A stretch of DNA of 33,455 nucleotides from Pseudomonadota bacterium (GTDB lineage Bacteria; Pseudomonadota; Gammaproteobacteria; Burkholderiales; SG8-39): the NCBI GenBank assembly GCA_021811085.1, contig JAJZPQ010000038.1:1-33455 (forward strand), written 5' to 3'. Numbering within the stretch: position 1 is the first letter of the stretch; every line of letters begins with the position of its first letter. A program made the translations under genes and the position numbers. The notes under the pieces were generated by a model, which saw nothing but the letters and a program-made list of their open reading frames with translations, searched no databases and was not told where the DNA came from. Shown one piece after another: positions 23,250 to 33,455 of this stretch.

Positions 23250-24914
23250 TCAGCGTCGCGCACGGCCTTTATCGCCTCCGCCGATCATGCGCGAAATCTG
23301 CCACTGCTGCGCGATCGAGAGAATATTGTTGACCAGCCAGTAGAGCACCAGGCCGGCGGGGAAGAAAAAGAACATGATGCCGAAAGCGAAAGGCATGATC
23401 ATCATGACCTTGGCCTGCACCGGATCGGGCGGCACCGGGTTGAGTTTGGTCTGTATCAGCATCGACCCCATCATCAGCAGCGGCAGCACATAGTAAGGAT
23501 CCTGCGCCGACAGGTCGTGTATCCACAGATAGAACGGCGCGTGGCGCAACTCGACACTGGCGAGCAGCACCCAATACAGGGAAATGAACACCGGGATCTG
23601 CACCACGATCGGGAGGCAGCCGCCCAGCGGGTTGATCTTCTCGGTCTTGTACAACTCCATCATCGCCTGATTCAGGCGCGCGCGGTCGTTGCCGTACTGC
23701 TCACGCAGCTTGGTCATGCGCGGCGTCACCAGCTTCATCTTGGCCATGGACTTGTAGCTCGCCGCCGACAGCGGGAAGAAAACCGCCTTGATCATCACCG
23801 TCAGCAGGATGATGGACACGCCCCAGTTGCCCACCCATTTGTGCAGGAACTGCAGCAGCGAGAATATCGGCGACGCAATGATGGTAAGCCAGCCGTAATC
23901 GACGGTCAGATTGAGCCCGGGCGCGATATCCTTCAGCGCGGCTTGTTCCTGCGGTCCGGCATAGAGCGAAACGGATACGCTGCCGCTCGCGTGGGGCGGA
24001 ATCGCCGCCACCGGCAGGATCACGCCGACCGAATACAGTTTGTCTGCCAGCGGCTTGGCGTAGTACTCGCGCGGCGTTCCCTCCTTCGGCAGCCAGGCGC
24101 TGACGAAATAATGCTGCAGCATGGCAATCCAGCCGTTGTCGGCGGACTTGGGATAGCTGGCCTTGCCTTTGTCCAGGTCCGCGAACGGCAGCTTATGGAA
24201 TTTATCCTGCTCGGTGTAGATCGCTGGACCGGTATAGGTGTGCACCATCTTAGGATCGCCGGCCGGGGGGGCCTCGTCGCGCAGGAACTGAAAGTAGGCG
24301 TGGGCAGGAGACAGGGGCGCGGCGCTGTCGTTCACGATTTCGTGGCTGATGTCGATCACGTAGCTGCCGCGATGGAAGGTGATGGTTTTCACTGTTTTCA
24401 CGCCTTCCGGGCCGGGCGCTTCCAATTTCACCTGCAGCGTGTCCTGCCCCGGGGTGAGTGCGTACTCTTTCGCTTCCGCTCTATACATCGTTTTGTGCGT
24501 AGGCAGGCCGGGCCCGATCAACCCGCTTTCCGCAAAATAGCGGTGCGCCGGCGTGAACAGCACGAAATTGGCGTTCTCGTCCAGCGTGTCCTTTTGCTTG
24601 GGCAATTCCAAGCGCACGATATCTCCGCCCTGCAAGTCGATGTCTGCAATGAAATTATCGGTCCGGACAGTGATCTGCTCGTGCTTTGCCAGCGCGGCCT
24701 GGGCCGGCGGAATGGCCTCACCGGGCTTTTGCTGCGCCGCCGGCGTCGCCTGCGTCGGCACGCTGGGGTCCGGAACAGTAGCTTGAGCGGAAGCGGATTT
24801 TCCGCTTTGCGCAACGACCGGGATCGGCGGGTGCTGCTCCTTCTGCCAGGAATCCCACAGCAGCAAAAGCGAGAACGAAAAAACGAAAAACAGTATTAGT
24901 CGTTGCGTATCCAT
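23250..24914 (-). CDS. yidC: Membrane protein insertase YidC
   Basis: 554 aa, the Gram-negative form. An N-terminal membrane helix ([20 protein letters not shown]) is followed by a large periplasmic domain (about 25-340) and five C-terminal membrane helices. [51 protein letters not shown] and [20 protein letters not shown] are the conserved insertase segments; the arginine usually required in the hydrophilic groove lies in the cytoplasmic region ([20 protein letters not shown]). It inserts membrane proteins such as the ATP synthase c subunit, alone or with Sec. It lies 6 bp downstream of yidD and 68 bp upstream of mnmE. Confidence 0.97.
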   Translation of the reverse strand: MDTQRLILFFVFSFSLLLLWDSWQKEQHPPIPVVAQSGKSASAQATVPDPSVPTQATPAAQQKPGEAIPPAQAALAKHEQITVRTDNFIADIDLQGGDIVRLELPKQKDTLDENANFVLFTPAHRYFAESGLIGPGLPTHKTMYRAEAKEYALTPGQDTLQVKLEAPGPEGVKTVKTITFHRGSYVIDISHEIVNDSAAPLSPAHAYFQFLRDEAPPAGDPKMVHTYTGPAIYTEQDKFHKLPFADLDKGKASYPKSADNGWIAMLQHYFVSAWLPKEGTPREYYAKPLADKLYSVGVILPVAAIPPHASGSVSVSLYAGPQEQAALKDIAPGLNLTVDYGWLTIIASPIFSLLQFLHKWVGNWGVSIILLTVMIKAVFFPLSAASYKSMAKMKLVTPRMTKLREQYGNDRARLNQAMMELYKTEKINPLGGCLPIVVQIPVFISLYWVLLASVELRHAPFYLWIHDLSAQDPYYVLPLLMMGSMLIQTKLNPVPPDPVQAKVMMIMPFAFGIMFFFFPAGLVLYWLVNNILSIAQQWQISRMIGGGDKGRARR

Positions 24915-24920
24915 TTGGGC

Positions 24921-25130
24921 TCAGGGAATAGGGTCATAACCGCCGGGATGCCAAGGATGGCAGCGGGCGATGCGCTTGAGTGCAAGCCAGCCGCCATGCC
25001 CGGCGCCGTACTTCTCGATTGCTTGCGCGGCATATTCGGAACAGGTGGGGAAAAAACGGCAGCTGGGCCCGAGTAGCGGGCTGATACCGTAACGGTAGGC
25101 CTTGATCAGGAGGAGCAGGACCTTGCTCAT
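24921..25130 (-). CDS. yidD: Membrane protein insertion efficiency factor YidD
   Basis: 69 aa from ATG 25130, the typical size. Small protein implicated in YidC-dependent membrane insertion, with an amphipathic N-terminal helix ([21 protein letters not shown]). [20 protein letters not shown] at residues 23-42 and [10 protein letters not shown] at 58-67 are the family motifs, with cysteines at 24, 30 and 57. The start overlaps the rnpA stop in ATGA; a longer in-frame start at 25160 would lie inside rnpA and is not conserved. yidC follows after 6 bp. Confidence 0.97.
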   Translation of the reverse strand: MSKVLLLLIKAYRYGISPLLGPSCRFFPTCSEYAAQAIEKYGAGHGGWLALKRIARCHPWHPGGYDPIP

Positions 25131-25492
25131 GATTGTCCCTCTCCCTCGGGCCCACACCACACGCTGAACAGTTTCTTGATTTCGACAGCGTCAGGCGCGC
25201 CGCGCTGGGGATTGCGCGCCCGGATCAGGTAATCGCGCGGCTGCAAACGGTGCTGCAGCACGCGGAACGTCTCGCGCACCAGGCGCCGGAAGCGGTTGCG
25301 GTCCACTGCGCGCGGCCATGCATGCCGGCCGGCGATCACTCCAAGGCGCGGACCACTGGTGCTGGGCAGGGAATGCAATTGCATGCCGACACCGCCAGTA
25401 GTCGCCTTGCCGCGCGCAAGCACGGACGTGATTTGCGCCTTGCGGCGCAGTCTTTGCTTACTGGAGAAGCCGAACCGGGAGTTTGACCTCAA
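25127..25492 (-). CDS. rnpA: RNase P protein component
   Basis: 121 aa, the family's usual size. It is the protein cofactor of RNase P, which removes the 5' leader from pre-tRNAs. The RNR motif [16 protein letters not shown] lies at 62-77, preceded by the beta-strand [15 protein letters not shown]. Start: the frame has no ATG, and a TTG at 25492-25490 overlaps the rpmH TGA stop as TTGA, giving a protein of the right length and [14 protein letters not shown] as N-terminus. A long in-frame extension further upstream only reads through rpmH out of frame. The gene ends by overlapping yidD. The TTG start and overlap suggest translation is coupled to rpmH. Confidence 0.93.
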   Translation of the reverse strand: MRSNSRFGFSSKQRLRRKAQITSVLARGKATTGGVGMQLHSLPSTSGPRLGVIAGRHAWPRAVDRNRFRRLVRETFRVLQHRLQPRDYLIRARNPQRGAPDAVEIKKLFSVWCGPEGEGQS

Positions 25493-25623
25493 ACCGAAAG
25501 GCGTGCCCGGCCGCGGGCGCGGCGTGCGCGAATGACCGCACGACCGCCGCGGGTGCGCATGCGCACGAGAAAACCGTGGGTACGTTTTCTGCGAACTACG
25601 GAGGGCTGATAGGTGCGCTTCAT
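25489..25623 (-). CDS. rpmH: 50S ribosomal protein L34
   Basis: 44 aa, very basic. The sequence [20 protein letters not shown] followed by [24 protein letters not shown] is unmistakable L34, a small protein of the large ribosomal subunit. A good TTGACA promoter lies about 60 bases upstream. It heads the operon rpmH-rnpA-yidD-yidC-mnmE and diverges from dnaA, the classic arrangement at a bacterial origin. Confidence 0.98.
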   Translation of the reverse strand: MKRTYQPSVVRRKRTHGFLVRMRTRGGRAVIRARRARGRARLSV

Positions 25624-25657
25624 GGTAGGACTCTTTTTGCTTACGACAGAACCCGGC

Positions 25658-25687
25658 ATTTAACCCCAGAATGCCGTTTAGTGTCAA
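25658..25687 (-). promoter_or_regulatory. Promoter of the rpmH operon
   Basis: On the minus strand a perfect TTGACA (25687-25682) is followed after 18 bp by TTAAAT (25663-25658), a 4-of-6 match to the -10. Transcription would start near 25651. A dyad CGGCATT-N9-AATGCCG (25654-25660 and 25670-25676) overlaps the -10 and spacer. Confidence 0.6.
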
Positions 25688-25718
25688 TGCCATCCTCCAG
25701 GCAATCGGAATAAATGCC

Positions 25719-25749
25719 TGTGGATAACTTCGCTGCGAAAGGCTAAAAT
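25719..25749 (+). promoter_or_regulatory. dnaA promoter with a perfect DnaA box on its -35 region
   Basis: TGTGGATAA at 25719-25727 is an exact DnaA box (complement TTATCCACA). TAAAAT at 25744-25749 is a 5-of-6 match to the -10, and at 17 bp spacing the -35 position (TGGATA, 25721-25726) falls within the DnaA box. DnaA bound here would block or modulate its own promoter, as is known for dnaA in E. coli. The leader to the ATG at 25804 is about 48 bases. Confidence 0.65.
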
Positions 25750-25803
25750 ACGCCCTTGCTTTTGTCCTCAATCCCAAGCTTCTATACATACTAAAACAGG
25801 GCC

Positions 25804-27135
25804 ATGGAAAGATTCTGGCTTTCCTGCCTGAGCCGCTTAGAAAATGAGCTCCCGGCACAGCAGTTCAACACCTGGATCAAGCCTCTCCGACTCGACAGCA
25901 AAACGCCTTCCGGGCAAATTGCTCTCCTGGCGCCGAACCGCTTCGTCCTGGACTGGATCAAGAACCGCTACCTCGCACGCATCGAGGCAATGGCGGCCGA
26001 GTATTTTTCATCGCCCATACGCGTAAGCCTGGCCATGGCGCAAACCGAGGCGGCGGCCAAACCCGCCCCGGCCTCTATCACCGAACCCGCGCGCCGGCGT
26101 TCGGGGGGTCACGAGAAGGCGGGGCTGATCCCAGAGTTTACCTTTGACAATTTTGTTATCGGCAAGGCCAACCAGCTTGCGCGCGCCGCCGGGCTGCAGG
26201 TATCCGAGCACCCCGGCACGTCCTACAACCCGTTGTTCGTCTACGGCGGGGTCGGCCTGGGCAAGACGCACTTGATCCACGCGGTAGGCAACAACGTGCT
26301 CGCGCAACACCCCACGGCCAAGGTACGCTATTTGCATGCGGCGCAGTACATCTCGGATGTGGTGCGCGCCTACCATCAGAAGTCTTTCGACGAATTCAAA
26401 CGCTATTATCATTCGCTCGATCTGCTGCTGATCGACGACATTCAGTTTTTCAGCGGCAAGGACCGCACGCAGGAAGAGTTCTTCTATGCGTTCAATGCGC
26501 TGATCGAGGCGCATAAGCAGGTCATCATCACCTGCGACACCTACCCCAAGGACATCAGCGGCATCGAGGAAAGACTCAAGTCGCGCTTCTCCTGGGGCCT
26601 TTCGGTCGGTATCGAGCCGCCGGAGCAGGAGATGCGCGTCGCAATCGTGCAAAAGAAGGCGGAAGCCATCTCGGTGCGCCTGGACGAGGAAGTCGCGTTC
26701 TTCATCGCCAAGCACATCCGCTCCAACGTGCGCGAACTGGAGGGGGCGCTAAAAAGCGTCATCGCTTTTTCCAGGTTCAACGGCAAGGACATTTCGCTCG
26801 ACTTGGCCAAGGAAGCGCTCAAGGACCTGCTTTCGGTGCAGAACCGCCAGATTTCCATCGACAATATTCAAAAGACGGTGGCGGAGTTCTACAAGATCAA
26901 GATTTCCGACATGCACTCGAAAAAGCGCAGTCGCAACGTCGCGCGGCCGCGGCAGATGGCCATGGCGCTGGCCAAGGAACTCACCCAACACAGCCTGCCC
27001 GACATCGGCGATGCATTCGGCAACCGCGATCATACGACCGTGCTGCATGCCTGCCGCACCATCGCGTCGCTGCGGGAAAAGCATACCGAGATCAACCACG
27101 ACTATCACGTCCTAGAACAGGTGCTGAAGGGATGA
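25804..27135 (+). CDS. dnaA: Chromosomal replication initiator protein DnaA
   Basis: 443 aa. DnaA binds DnaA boxes at oriC, unwinds the origin and recruits the helicase. Domain I (about 1-75) starts [25 protein letters not shown]. Domain II is short and alanine/proline-rich (about 77-108). The AAA+ domain III has Walker [10 protein letters not shown] at 148-156 and Walker B LLLIDD at 207-212. Domain IV has the DNA-binding signature [37 protein letters not shown]. The short domain II makes it smaller than E. coli DnaA (467 aa). The ribosome binding site is weak, just before the ATG. Confidence 0.99.
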   Translation: MERFWLSCLSRLENELPAQQFNTWIKPLRLDSKTPSGQIALLAPNRFVLDWIKNRYLARIEAMAAEYFSSPIRVSLAMAQTEAAAKPAPASITEPARRRSGGHEKAGLIPEFTFDNFVIGKANQLARAAGLQVSEHPGTSYNPLFVYGGVGLGKTHLIHAVGNNVLAQHPTAKVRYLHAAQYISDVVRAYHQKSFDEFKRYYHSLDLLLIDDIQFFSGKDRTQEEFFYAFNALIEAHKQVIITCDTYPKDISGIEERLKSRFSWGLSVGIEPPEQEMRVAIVQKKAEAISVRLDEEVAFFIAKHIRSNVRELEGALKSVIAFSRFNGKDISLDLAKEALKDLLSVQNRQISIDNIQKTVAEFYKIKISDMHSKKRSRNVARPRQMAMALAKELTQHSLPDIGDAFGNRDHTTVLHACRTIASLREKHTEINHDYHVLEQVLKG

Positions 27136-27333
27136 AGTACCCTGGTGACAAGTTTATGGTTTCCTGTGGATTAATCGCGCTTTCGTGCGGGCTGGTTTTC
27201 TGCCCACAAACCATAAAATTTGATCCACAGGCTTATACATAGGAAAACGACAGCGCAGCAGCATGAATGCAAAGGAAATTAGGGAGTTATTCCGGAAAAG
27301 GCGCGGCATTATCATCATTACCAGGAAAATATA
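27136..27333. other. Candidate replication origin (oriC) between dnaA and dnaN
   Basis: The 198-bp gap holds several DnaA-box-like 9-mers, each one mismatch from the TTATNCACA consensus: TGTGGATTA (27165-27173), TGATCCACA (27221-27229) and TTATACATA (27233-27241). A 10-bp perfect inverted repeat TTTATGGTTT/AAACCATAAA (27153-27162 and 27208-27217) brackets one of them. The right part (about 27265-27345) is noticeably A+T-rich compared with the region, as expected for a DNA unwinding element. Gene directions reverse nearby (rpmH leftward, dnaA rightward). An origin here or in the rpmH-dnaA gap is likely, but only experimental mapping or GC skew would settle which. Confidence 0.55.
27153..27217. 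repeat. Inverted repeat in the dnaA-dnaN intergenic region
   Basis: TTTATGGTTT (27153-27162) and its exact reverse complement AAACCATAAA (27208-27217) are separated by 45 bp containing a near-consensus DnaA box. The repeat could form a cruciform or be a pair of binding sites for one protein. Confidence 0.7.
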
Positions 27334-28437
27334 ATGAATACTATTAAGATAAATAGGGAGACCTTGCTTGAGCCGCTGTATGCCGTTTCCGGCATCATCG
27401 AGCGCCGCCATACCTTGCCTATTCTTTCCAACGTCTTGTTGGAACGCAAAGGCAACGAAATAGCCATCGTCGCTACGGACATCGAGATTCAGATCTCGGC
27501 CCGAGCCGTTTGCGACAACCCCGGGGAAGCAAAATCGATCACGGTAGGGGCGCGCAAGCTGCTCGATATTCTGCGCGCGTTGCCGGAACAAGCCGAAGTG
27601 ACTCTGGCGCTGCAGGAAAAGAAACTGCAGGTAAAGGCGGCCAAGAGCCGCTTCAACCTGCAGACTTTGCCCGCGGAGGACTTTCCGAAATTGTCGCTGG
27701 CTGAAGGCGCCAGCACGAAAATGAGCCTGCCGCAAAAAGTGCTGAAACAGCTGTTCCTGTCGGTGCAATACGCCATGGCGCAGCAGGACATCCGCTATTA
27801 CCTGAACGGTTTGCTGCTGGTGTCCGGAGGCGACAAGATTACGGTCGTAGCCACCGACGGCCACCGGCTCGCGCTGGCAAGCGCGCCGCACAAGATCGAG
27901 GGCTCGCAGGAAGTGATCCTGCCGCGCAAAACCATACTCGAGTTGTCCAAGCTCCTGTCCGACAGCGACGACCCGGTCGAGGTGGAATTGTCGCCGACGC
28001 AAGCGCGCTTCACGTTTGGCGGCATCGTTCTTATTTCCAAACTGGTCGACGGCAAGTTTCCCGATTACACCCGCGTCATCCCCACTACGCACAACAAAAA
28101 ACTGCTGCTTAACCGGGTTATACTGCTGCAGGCGCTACAACGCGCCGCGATTCTCACCAACGAGAAGTTCAAAGGCGTGCGCTGGGTGCTGGTCGACGGC
28201 AGCCTCAAGATCATCTGCAGCAACAACGAGCAGGAAGAGGCGCAGGAGGAACTCGACGTGAGCTATACCGGCGAGGCCCTCGACATAGGCTTCAACGTCA
28301 ATTATCTGCAGGACGTGCTCAACAATCTCGACTGCAGCGAGGTGGAGTGCGCTTTGGGCGATGCGAATTCTAGCGCCCTGATCACGGTTCCGGGGAACGA
28401 AAATTTCAAGTACGTCGTGATGCCGATGCGCATCTGA
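27334..28437 (+). CDS. dnaN: DNA polymerase III beta subunit (sliding clamp)
   Basis: 367 aa, the standard length. The homodimeric ring encircles DNA and holds Pol III and repair proteins. The three repeated clamp domains are recognisable, with LPILSNVLLERKGNEIAIVATDIEIQIS early, VVATDGHRLALAS in the middle, and the C-terminal hydrophobic-pocket end FKYVVMPMRI. A ribosome binding site AGGAAA lies 7 bases before the ATG. It lies downstream of dnaA and 70 bp upstream of gyrB. Confidence 0.99.
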   Translation: MNTIKINRETLLEPLYAVSGIIERRHTLPILSNVLLERKGNEIAIVATDIEIQISARAVCDNPGEAKSITVGARKLLDILRALPEQAEVTLALQEKKLQVKAAKSRFNLQTLPAEDFPKLSLAEGASTKMSLPQKVLKQLFLSVQYAMAQQDIRYYLNGLLLVSGGDKITVVATDGHRLALASAPHKIEGSQEVILPRKTILELSKLLSDSDDPVEVELSPTQARFTFGGIVLISKLVDGKFPDYTRVIPTTHNKKLLLNRVILLQALQRAAILTNEKFKGVRWVLVDGSLKIICSNNEQEEAQEELDVSYTGEALDIGFNVNYLQDVLNNLDCSEVECALGDANSSALITVPGNENFKYVVMPMRI

Positions 28438-28444
28438 CGCGTAA

Positions 28445-30934
<2,490 letters not shown>

Positions 30935-30979
30935 GCGCTGTTTCAGCCCCGGGGCGCTGCGGCGCCGGCCGGGCCGCGA

Positions 30980-32116
30980 TCAAACGATGTTCAGGTGCTC
31001 GATGCCCGCACTGATGTCGCGGTTCTGCGATTCCTTGCCGTGCAGCTTGATGTTCAGACGCAGATCGTTGACCGAGTCGGCGTTCCTGAGCGCATCCTCG
31101 TAGCTGATCTTGCCCGCCTCGTACAGGTCGAACAGCGCCTGGTCGAAGGTCTGCATCCCGAGCTCGCGCGACTTCTTCATGATTTCCTTGATTTCGTGCA
31201 CTTCGCCCTTGAAAATCAGGTCCGCGATCAGTGGCGAGTTGAGCATGATCTCGATCGCCGCGGCGCGCCCCTTGCCTTCTTTCAGCGGGATCAGGCGCTG
31301 CGACACCAGCGCCTTGAGATTGAGCGACAGGTCCATCAATAACTGCGCCCGGCGCTCCTCGGGGAAGAAATTGATGATGCGGTCCAGCGCCTGATTGGCG
31401 CTGTTGGCATGCAGCGTGCCCATGCACAGGTGGCCAGTCTCGGCAAAGGCCACGGCGTGCTCCATGGTTTCCTTCGAGCGGATCTCGCCGATCAGGATCA
31501 CGTCCGGCGCCTGGCGCAGCGTGTTGTGCAGCGCCGCCTCCCAGGAAGCGGTATCCACGCCCACTTCGCGCTGGGTGATGAGGCAGTTGATGTGCGGGTG
31601 CACGTACTCCACCGGATCCTCGATGGTGATGATGTGGCCGTAGCTGTTCTGGTTGCGGTAGCCGATCATTGCCGCGAGCGTGGTCGATTTGCCCGAGCCG
31701 GTCCCGCCCACCATGATCACGAGGCCGCGCTTGTTCATGACCACATCTTTCAACACCATCGGCAAGCCCAGGTCCTCGAACTTGGGTATGGTCGTGGTGA
31801 TCGTGCGCAGCACCATGCCGATCTTGCCCTGCTGCACGAAGCAATTCACGCGAAAGCGCCCGATGCCGGAGGGGGAGATGGCGAAGTTGCACTCCTTGGT
31901 CGCCTCGAATTCGGCCGCCTGCTTGTCATTCATCATCGCGCGCACCAGGTCGGCGGTGTGCTGGCCGGTAAGCTTCTGGTCCATGATCGGCGTCATCTTG
32001 CCGTCGAGTTTCATCGCCGGCGGAAAGTCGGCGGTAATGAACAGGTCGGAGCCTTTTTTGCTCAGCATCAGCCGCAGCAGGTCGTACATGAACTTGGTTG
32101 ACTGGCCGCTATCCAT
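30980..32116 (-). CDS. pilU: Type IV pilus retraction ATPase PilU
   Basis: 378 aa cytoplasmic hexameric ATPase that assists PilT in pilus retraction and twitching motility. PilT-like N-domain (about 1-110) is followed by Walker A GGTGSGKST at 137-145, ITIEDPVEYVHPHINCLITQREVG (Asp box) and Walker B VILIGEIRSKETMEHAVAFAETGHL with the His box. PilU rather than PilT is indicated by the longer C-terminus ending SQNRDISAGIEHLNIV, by LMLSKKGSDLFITADFPPAMKLDG, and by position downstream of pilT. A TTGAGGTG ribosome binding site precedes the ATG at 32116. The gap to pilT is 126 bp. Confidence 0.95.
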   Translation of the reverse strand: MDSGQSTKFMYDLLRLMLSKKGSDLFITADFPPAMKLDGKMTPIMDQKLTGQHTADLVRAMMNDKQAAEFEATKECNFAISPSGIGRFRVNCFVQQGKIGMVLRTITTTIPKFEDLGLPMVLKDVVMNKRGLVIMVGGTGSGKSTTLAAMIGYRNQNSYGHIITIEDPVEYVHPHINCLITQREVGVDTASWEAALHNTLRQAPDVILIGEIRSKETMEHAVAFAETGHLCMGTLHANSANQALDRIINFFPEERRAQLLMDLSLNLKALVSQRLIPLKEGKGRAAAIEIMLNSPLIADLIFKGEVHEIKEIMKKSRELGMQTFDQALFDLYEAGKISYEDALRNADSVNDLRLNIKLHGKESQNRDISAGIEHLNIV

Positions 32117-32242
32117 ATTTCACCTCAATGACGGTTTTGTCCGAAATGTGTACCCGGAAATCACGCCGAGGCCCGGGTGCGTTCCTCTCGCTTGCAATAA
32201 TTGTAGCTGCGGCGAGCAGCTTTGCCGCGCCAATTTCCCCAC

Positions 32243-33286
32243 CTAGCCGGGGAAGGTGTCCTTGTTCGCCGCCTTGCTGCGCGCTTCCGCGACCGAGATT
32301 ACGTTCTTCTTCACCAGGTCCTGCAGGTTCTGGTCCAGCGTCTGCATGCCGAACTGCTGACCCGTCTGGATCGCCGAGTACATCTGCGCGATCTTGGCCT
32401 CGCGGATCAGGTTGTTGATCGCGGGCGTGCCGATCATGATCTCGTGCGCGGCGACGCGGCCGGAACCGTCCTTGGTTTTGAGCAGCGTCTGCGAAATGAT
32501 CGCGCGCAGCGAGGTGGAGATCATGGCGCGGATCATGTCCTTCTCCGCCGCCGGAAACACGTCGACGATGCGGTCGATCGTCTTCGCCGCCGAACTCGTA
32601 TGCAGGGTGCCGAACACCAGGTGGCCGGTTTCCGCGCCCGAGAGCGCGAGGCGTATGGTCTCCAGGTCGCGCATCTCCCCCACCAGGATCACATCCGGAT
32701 CCTCGCGCAAGGCGCTGCGCAGCGCATTATTGAACGACAGGGTGTGCGGCCCGACCTCACGCTGGTTGATCAGGCATTTCTTCGACTCGTGCACGAACTC
32801 GATCGGGTCTTCGATTGTAAGGATGTGGCCTTCCTCGGTCTCGTTCTTGTGGTTGACCATCGCCGCCAGCGTGGTGGACTTGCCCGAACCGGTCGGGCCG
32901 GTCACCAGCACCACGCCGCGCGGCTGGTCGGCGATCTGCTCGAAGATTTTCGGGCACTTGAGGTCGGCGAGCGACAGGATCTTGGACGGGATGGTCCGCA
33001 TCACCGCTGCGGCGCCGCGGTTCTGCACGAACGCATTCACGCGAAAGCGCGCCAGGCCGGGGATGGCGAAGGAGAAGTCGCACTCCAGATTCTCCTCGTA
33101 GAACTTGCGCTGACCGTCGTTCATGATGTCATAGATCATGCCGTGCACGTCTTTGTGGTCCATCGGCGGCAGGTTGATGCGCTTGATGTCGCCGTGCACG
33201 CGGATCATCGGCGGCAGACCCGAAGACAGATGCAGGTCGGACGCCTTGTTCTTGACGACGAAGGCGAGCAGTTCAGAGATATCCAT
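32243..33286 (-). CDS. pilT: Type IV pilus retraction ATPase PilT
   Basis: 347 aa, canonical PilT length. The main motor for pilus retraction. The start MDISELLAFVVKNKASDLHLSSGLPP is the family N-terminus. Walker A TGPTGSGKST is at 129-138, followed by HILTIEDPIEFVHESKKCLINQREVG and Walker B DPDVILVGEMRDLETIRLALSGAETGHL. The C-terminal AIRNLIRE motif appears as AINNLIREAKIAQMY, one residue altered. It precedes pilU in the same direction and diverges from yggS, a common betaproteobacterial order. GGAG lies upstream of the ATG. Confidence 0.97.
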   Translation of the reverse strand: MDISELLAFVVKNKASDLHLSSGLPPMIRVHGDIKRINLPPMDHKDVHGMIYDIMNDGQRKFYEENLECDFSFAIPGLARFRVNAFVQNRGAAAVMRTIPSKILSLADLKCPKIFEQIADQPRGVVLVTGPTGSGKSTTLAAMVNHKNETEEGHILTIEDPIEFVHESKKCLINQREVGPHTLSFNNALRSALREDPDVILVGEMRDLETIRLALSGAETGHLVFGTLHTSSAAKTIDRIVDVFPAAEKDMIRAMISTSLRAIISQTLLKTKDGSGRVAAHEIMIGTPAINNLIREAKIAQMYSAIQTGQQFGMQTLDQNLQDLVKKNVISVAEARSKAANKDTFPG

Positions 33287-33387
33287 TTATAATTGCTCCA
33301 TGCTGAGTGACGCGCCAGGCGAGGCTGCAACTGACCGAGTGGGTGCGATTCGTCGCCGGTTTCCCGCGTTCACGCCCGCTCCAAATT
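33287..33387. promoter_or_regulatory. Divergent pilT-yggS intergenic region
   Basis: 101 bases between the divergent starts of pilT and yggS. A TATAAT hexamer occurs on the plus strand at 33288-33293, overlapping the pilT start, but no matching -35 element is seen at the proper spacing. Confidence 0.3.
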
Positions 33388-33455
33388 ATGTCCACAATCG
33401 AGAGTAACTTGCAAGCCGTAAGGGCGCGAATTGCGGCGGCGGCGCGCTCCGCCGG
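33388..33455 (+). CDS. yggS: YggS family pyridoxal phosphate homeostasis protein (5' end only)
   Basis: An ATG at 33388 opens a frame that runs off the right edge: 22 complete codons, MSTIESNLQAVRARIAAAAR and onward. It matches the N-terminal pattern of YggS/PROSC proteins (x-x-I-x-x-N-L-x-x-V-R-x-x-I-x-x-A), which bind PLP and maintain vitamin B6 and amino-acid balance. The position, divergent from pilT, is the usual betaproteobacterial context and supports the call. The PLP-binding lysine lies beyond the window, so the assignment rests on 22 residues and synteny. Confidence 0.75.
   Translation, partial: MSTIESNLQAVRARIAAAARSA

Noticed and set aside
23145-24899. A 584-codon open frame on the plus strand opposite yidC
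   Set aside because: It is antisense to yidC and shows His/Arg/Gln-rich low-information sequence; no domain is recognisable.
25493-25858. In-frame extension of rnpA upstream through rpmH into the dnaA start
   Set aside because: It is an out-of-frame reading of rpmH and the promoter region; RnpA has its normal length from the TTG at 25492.
27200-27208. A further possible DnaA box (CTGCCCACA)
   Set aside because: Three mismatches to TTATCCACA; too degenerate to count.
30935-30979. Terminator between the convergent gyrB and pilU genes
   Set aside because: Only short GC dyads (such as GGCGC-TGCG-GCGCC) are present and there is no T-run on either strand.

Overview
This is an origin-proximal segment of a high-GC betaproteobacterial chromosome (GC is well over half by eye; no exact count was made). 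The evidence is gene order and family resemblance: rpmH-rnpA-yidD-yidC-mnmE diverging from dnaA-dnaN-gyrB, the mnmG-rsmG-parA-parB operon with two parS sites, a full atpIBEFHAGDC operon, and pilT-pilU next to yggS. I cannot place it to genus. The density of house-keeping genes and the absence of IS elements, tRNAs, phage genes or CRISPRs mark it as core chromosome.

Layout: 1-57, possible start of an unknown gene leaving the left edge. 92-119, bidirectional terminator. 135-7150 (minus), the complete F1Fo-ATP synthase operon, with a near-consensus sigma70 promoter (7181-7210) and a perfect FNR/ANR-type palindrome (7242-7255) upstream. 7311-8469 (minus), a 1-Cys-type peroxiredoxin and a hot-dog thioesterase. 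8650-9396 (plus), an isoaspartyl methyltransferase with an export signal. 9417-13628 (minus), parB, parA, rsmG and mnmG, followed by two perfect 16-bp parS sites. 13841-17369 (minus), a branched-chain amino-acid-type ABC transporter (livF, a fused livM-livG, livH) without an adjacent binding-protein gene. 17421-17540, a short remnant resembling the C-terminus of a TAXI-family TRAP binding protein. 17599-20772 (minus), a class III aminotransferase and GTP-dependent PEP carboxykinase. 20899-21666 (minus), trans-aconitate methyltransferase-like. 21838-25623 (minus), mnmE, yidC, yidD, rnpA, rpmH. 25804-30934 (plus), dnaA, dnaN, gyrB. 30980-33286 (minus), pilU and pilT. 33388 to the right edge (plus), start of yggS.

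Genes are transcribed away from the rpmH/dnaA gap, and DnaA-box-like sites lie both in that gap and between dnaA and dnaN. The replication origin is therefore probably here, most likely at 27136-27333, and parS lies about 12-13 kb away as expected for a ParABS centromere. The left arm carries translation and membrane-biogenesis genes (RNase P protein, L34, YidC/YidD, two tRNA-modification partners MnmE and MnmG, the 16S methylase RsmG). A metabolic block (liv transporter, aminotransferase, PEPCK, Tam) separates mnmE from mnmG. Many neighbouring genes overlap by an ATGA tetranucleotide (mnmG/rsmG, rsmG/parA, livH/livMG, livMG/livF, rnpA/yidD), suggesting translational coupling.

No wholly new multi-gene system is evident. 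The items most worth follow-up are regulatory or structural: the FNR-type box at the atp promoter, a strong hairpin between atpD and atpC, the parS pair beside the mnmG promoter, the inverted repeat and DnaA boxes between dnaA and dnaN, the exported isoaspartyl methyltransferase, and the TAXI remnant.
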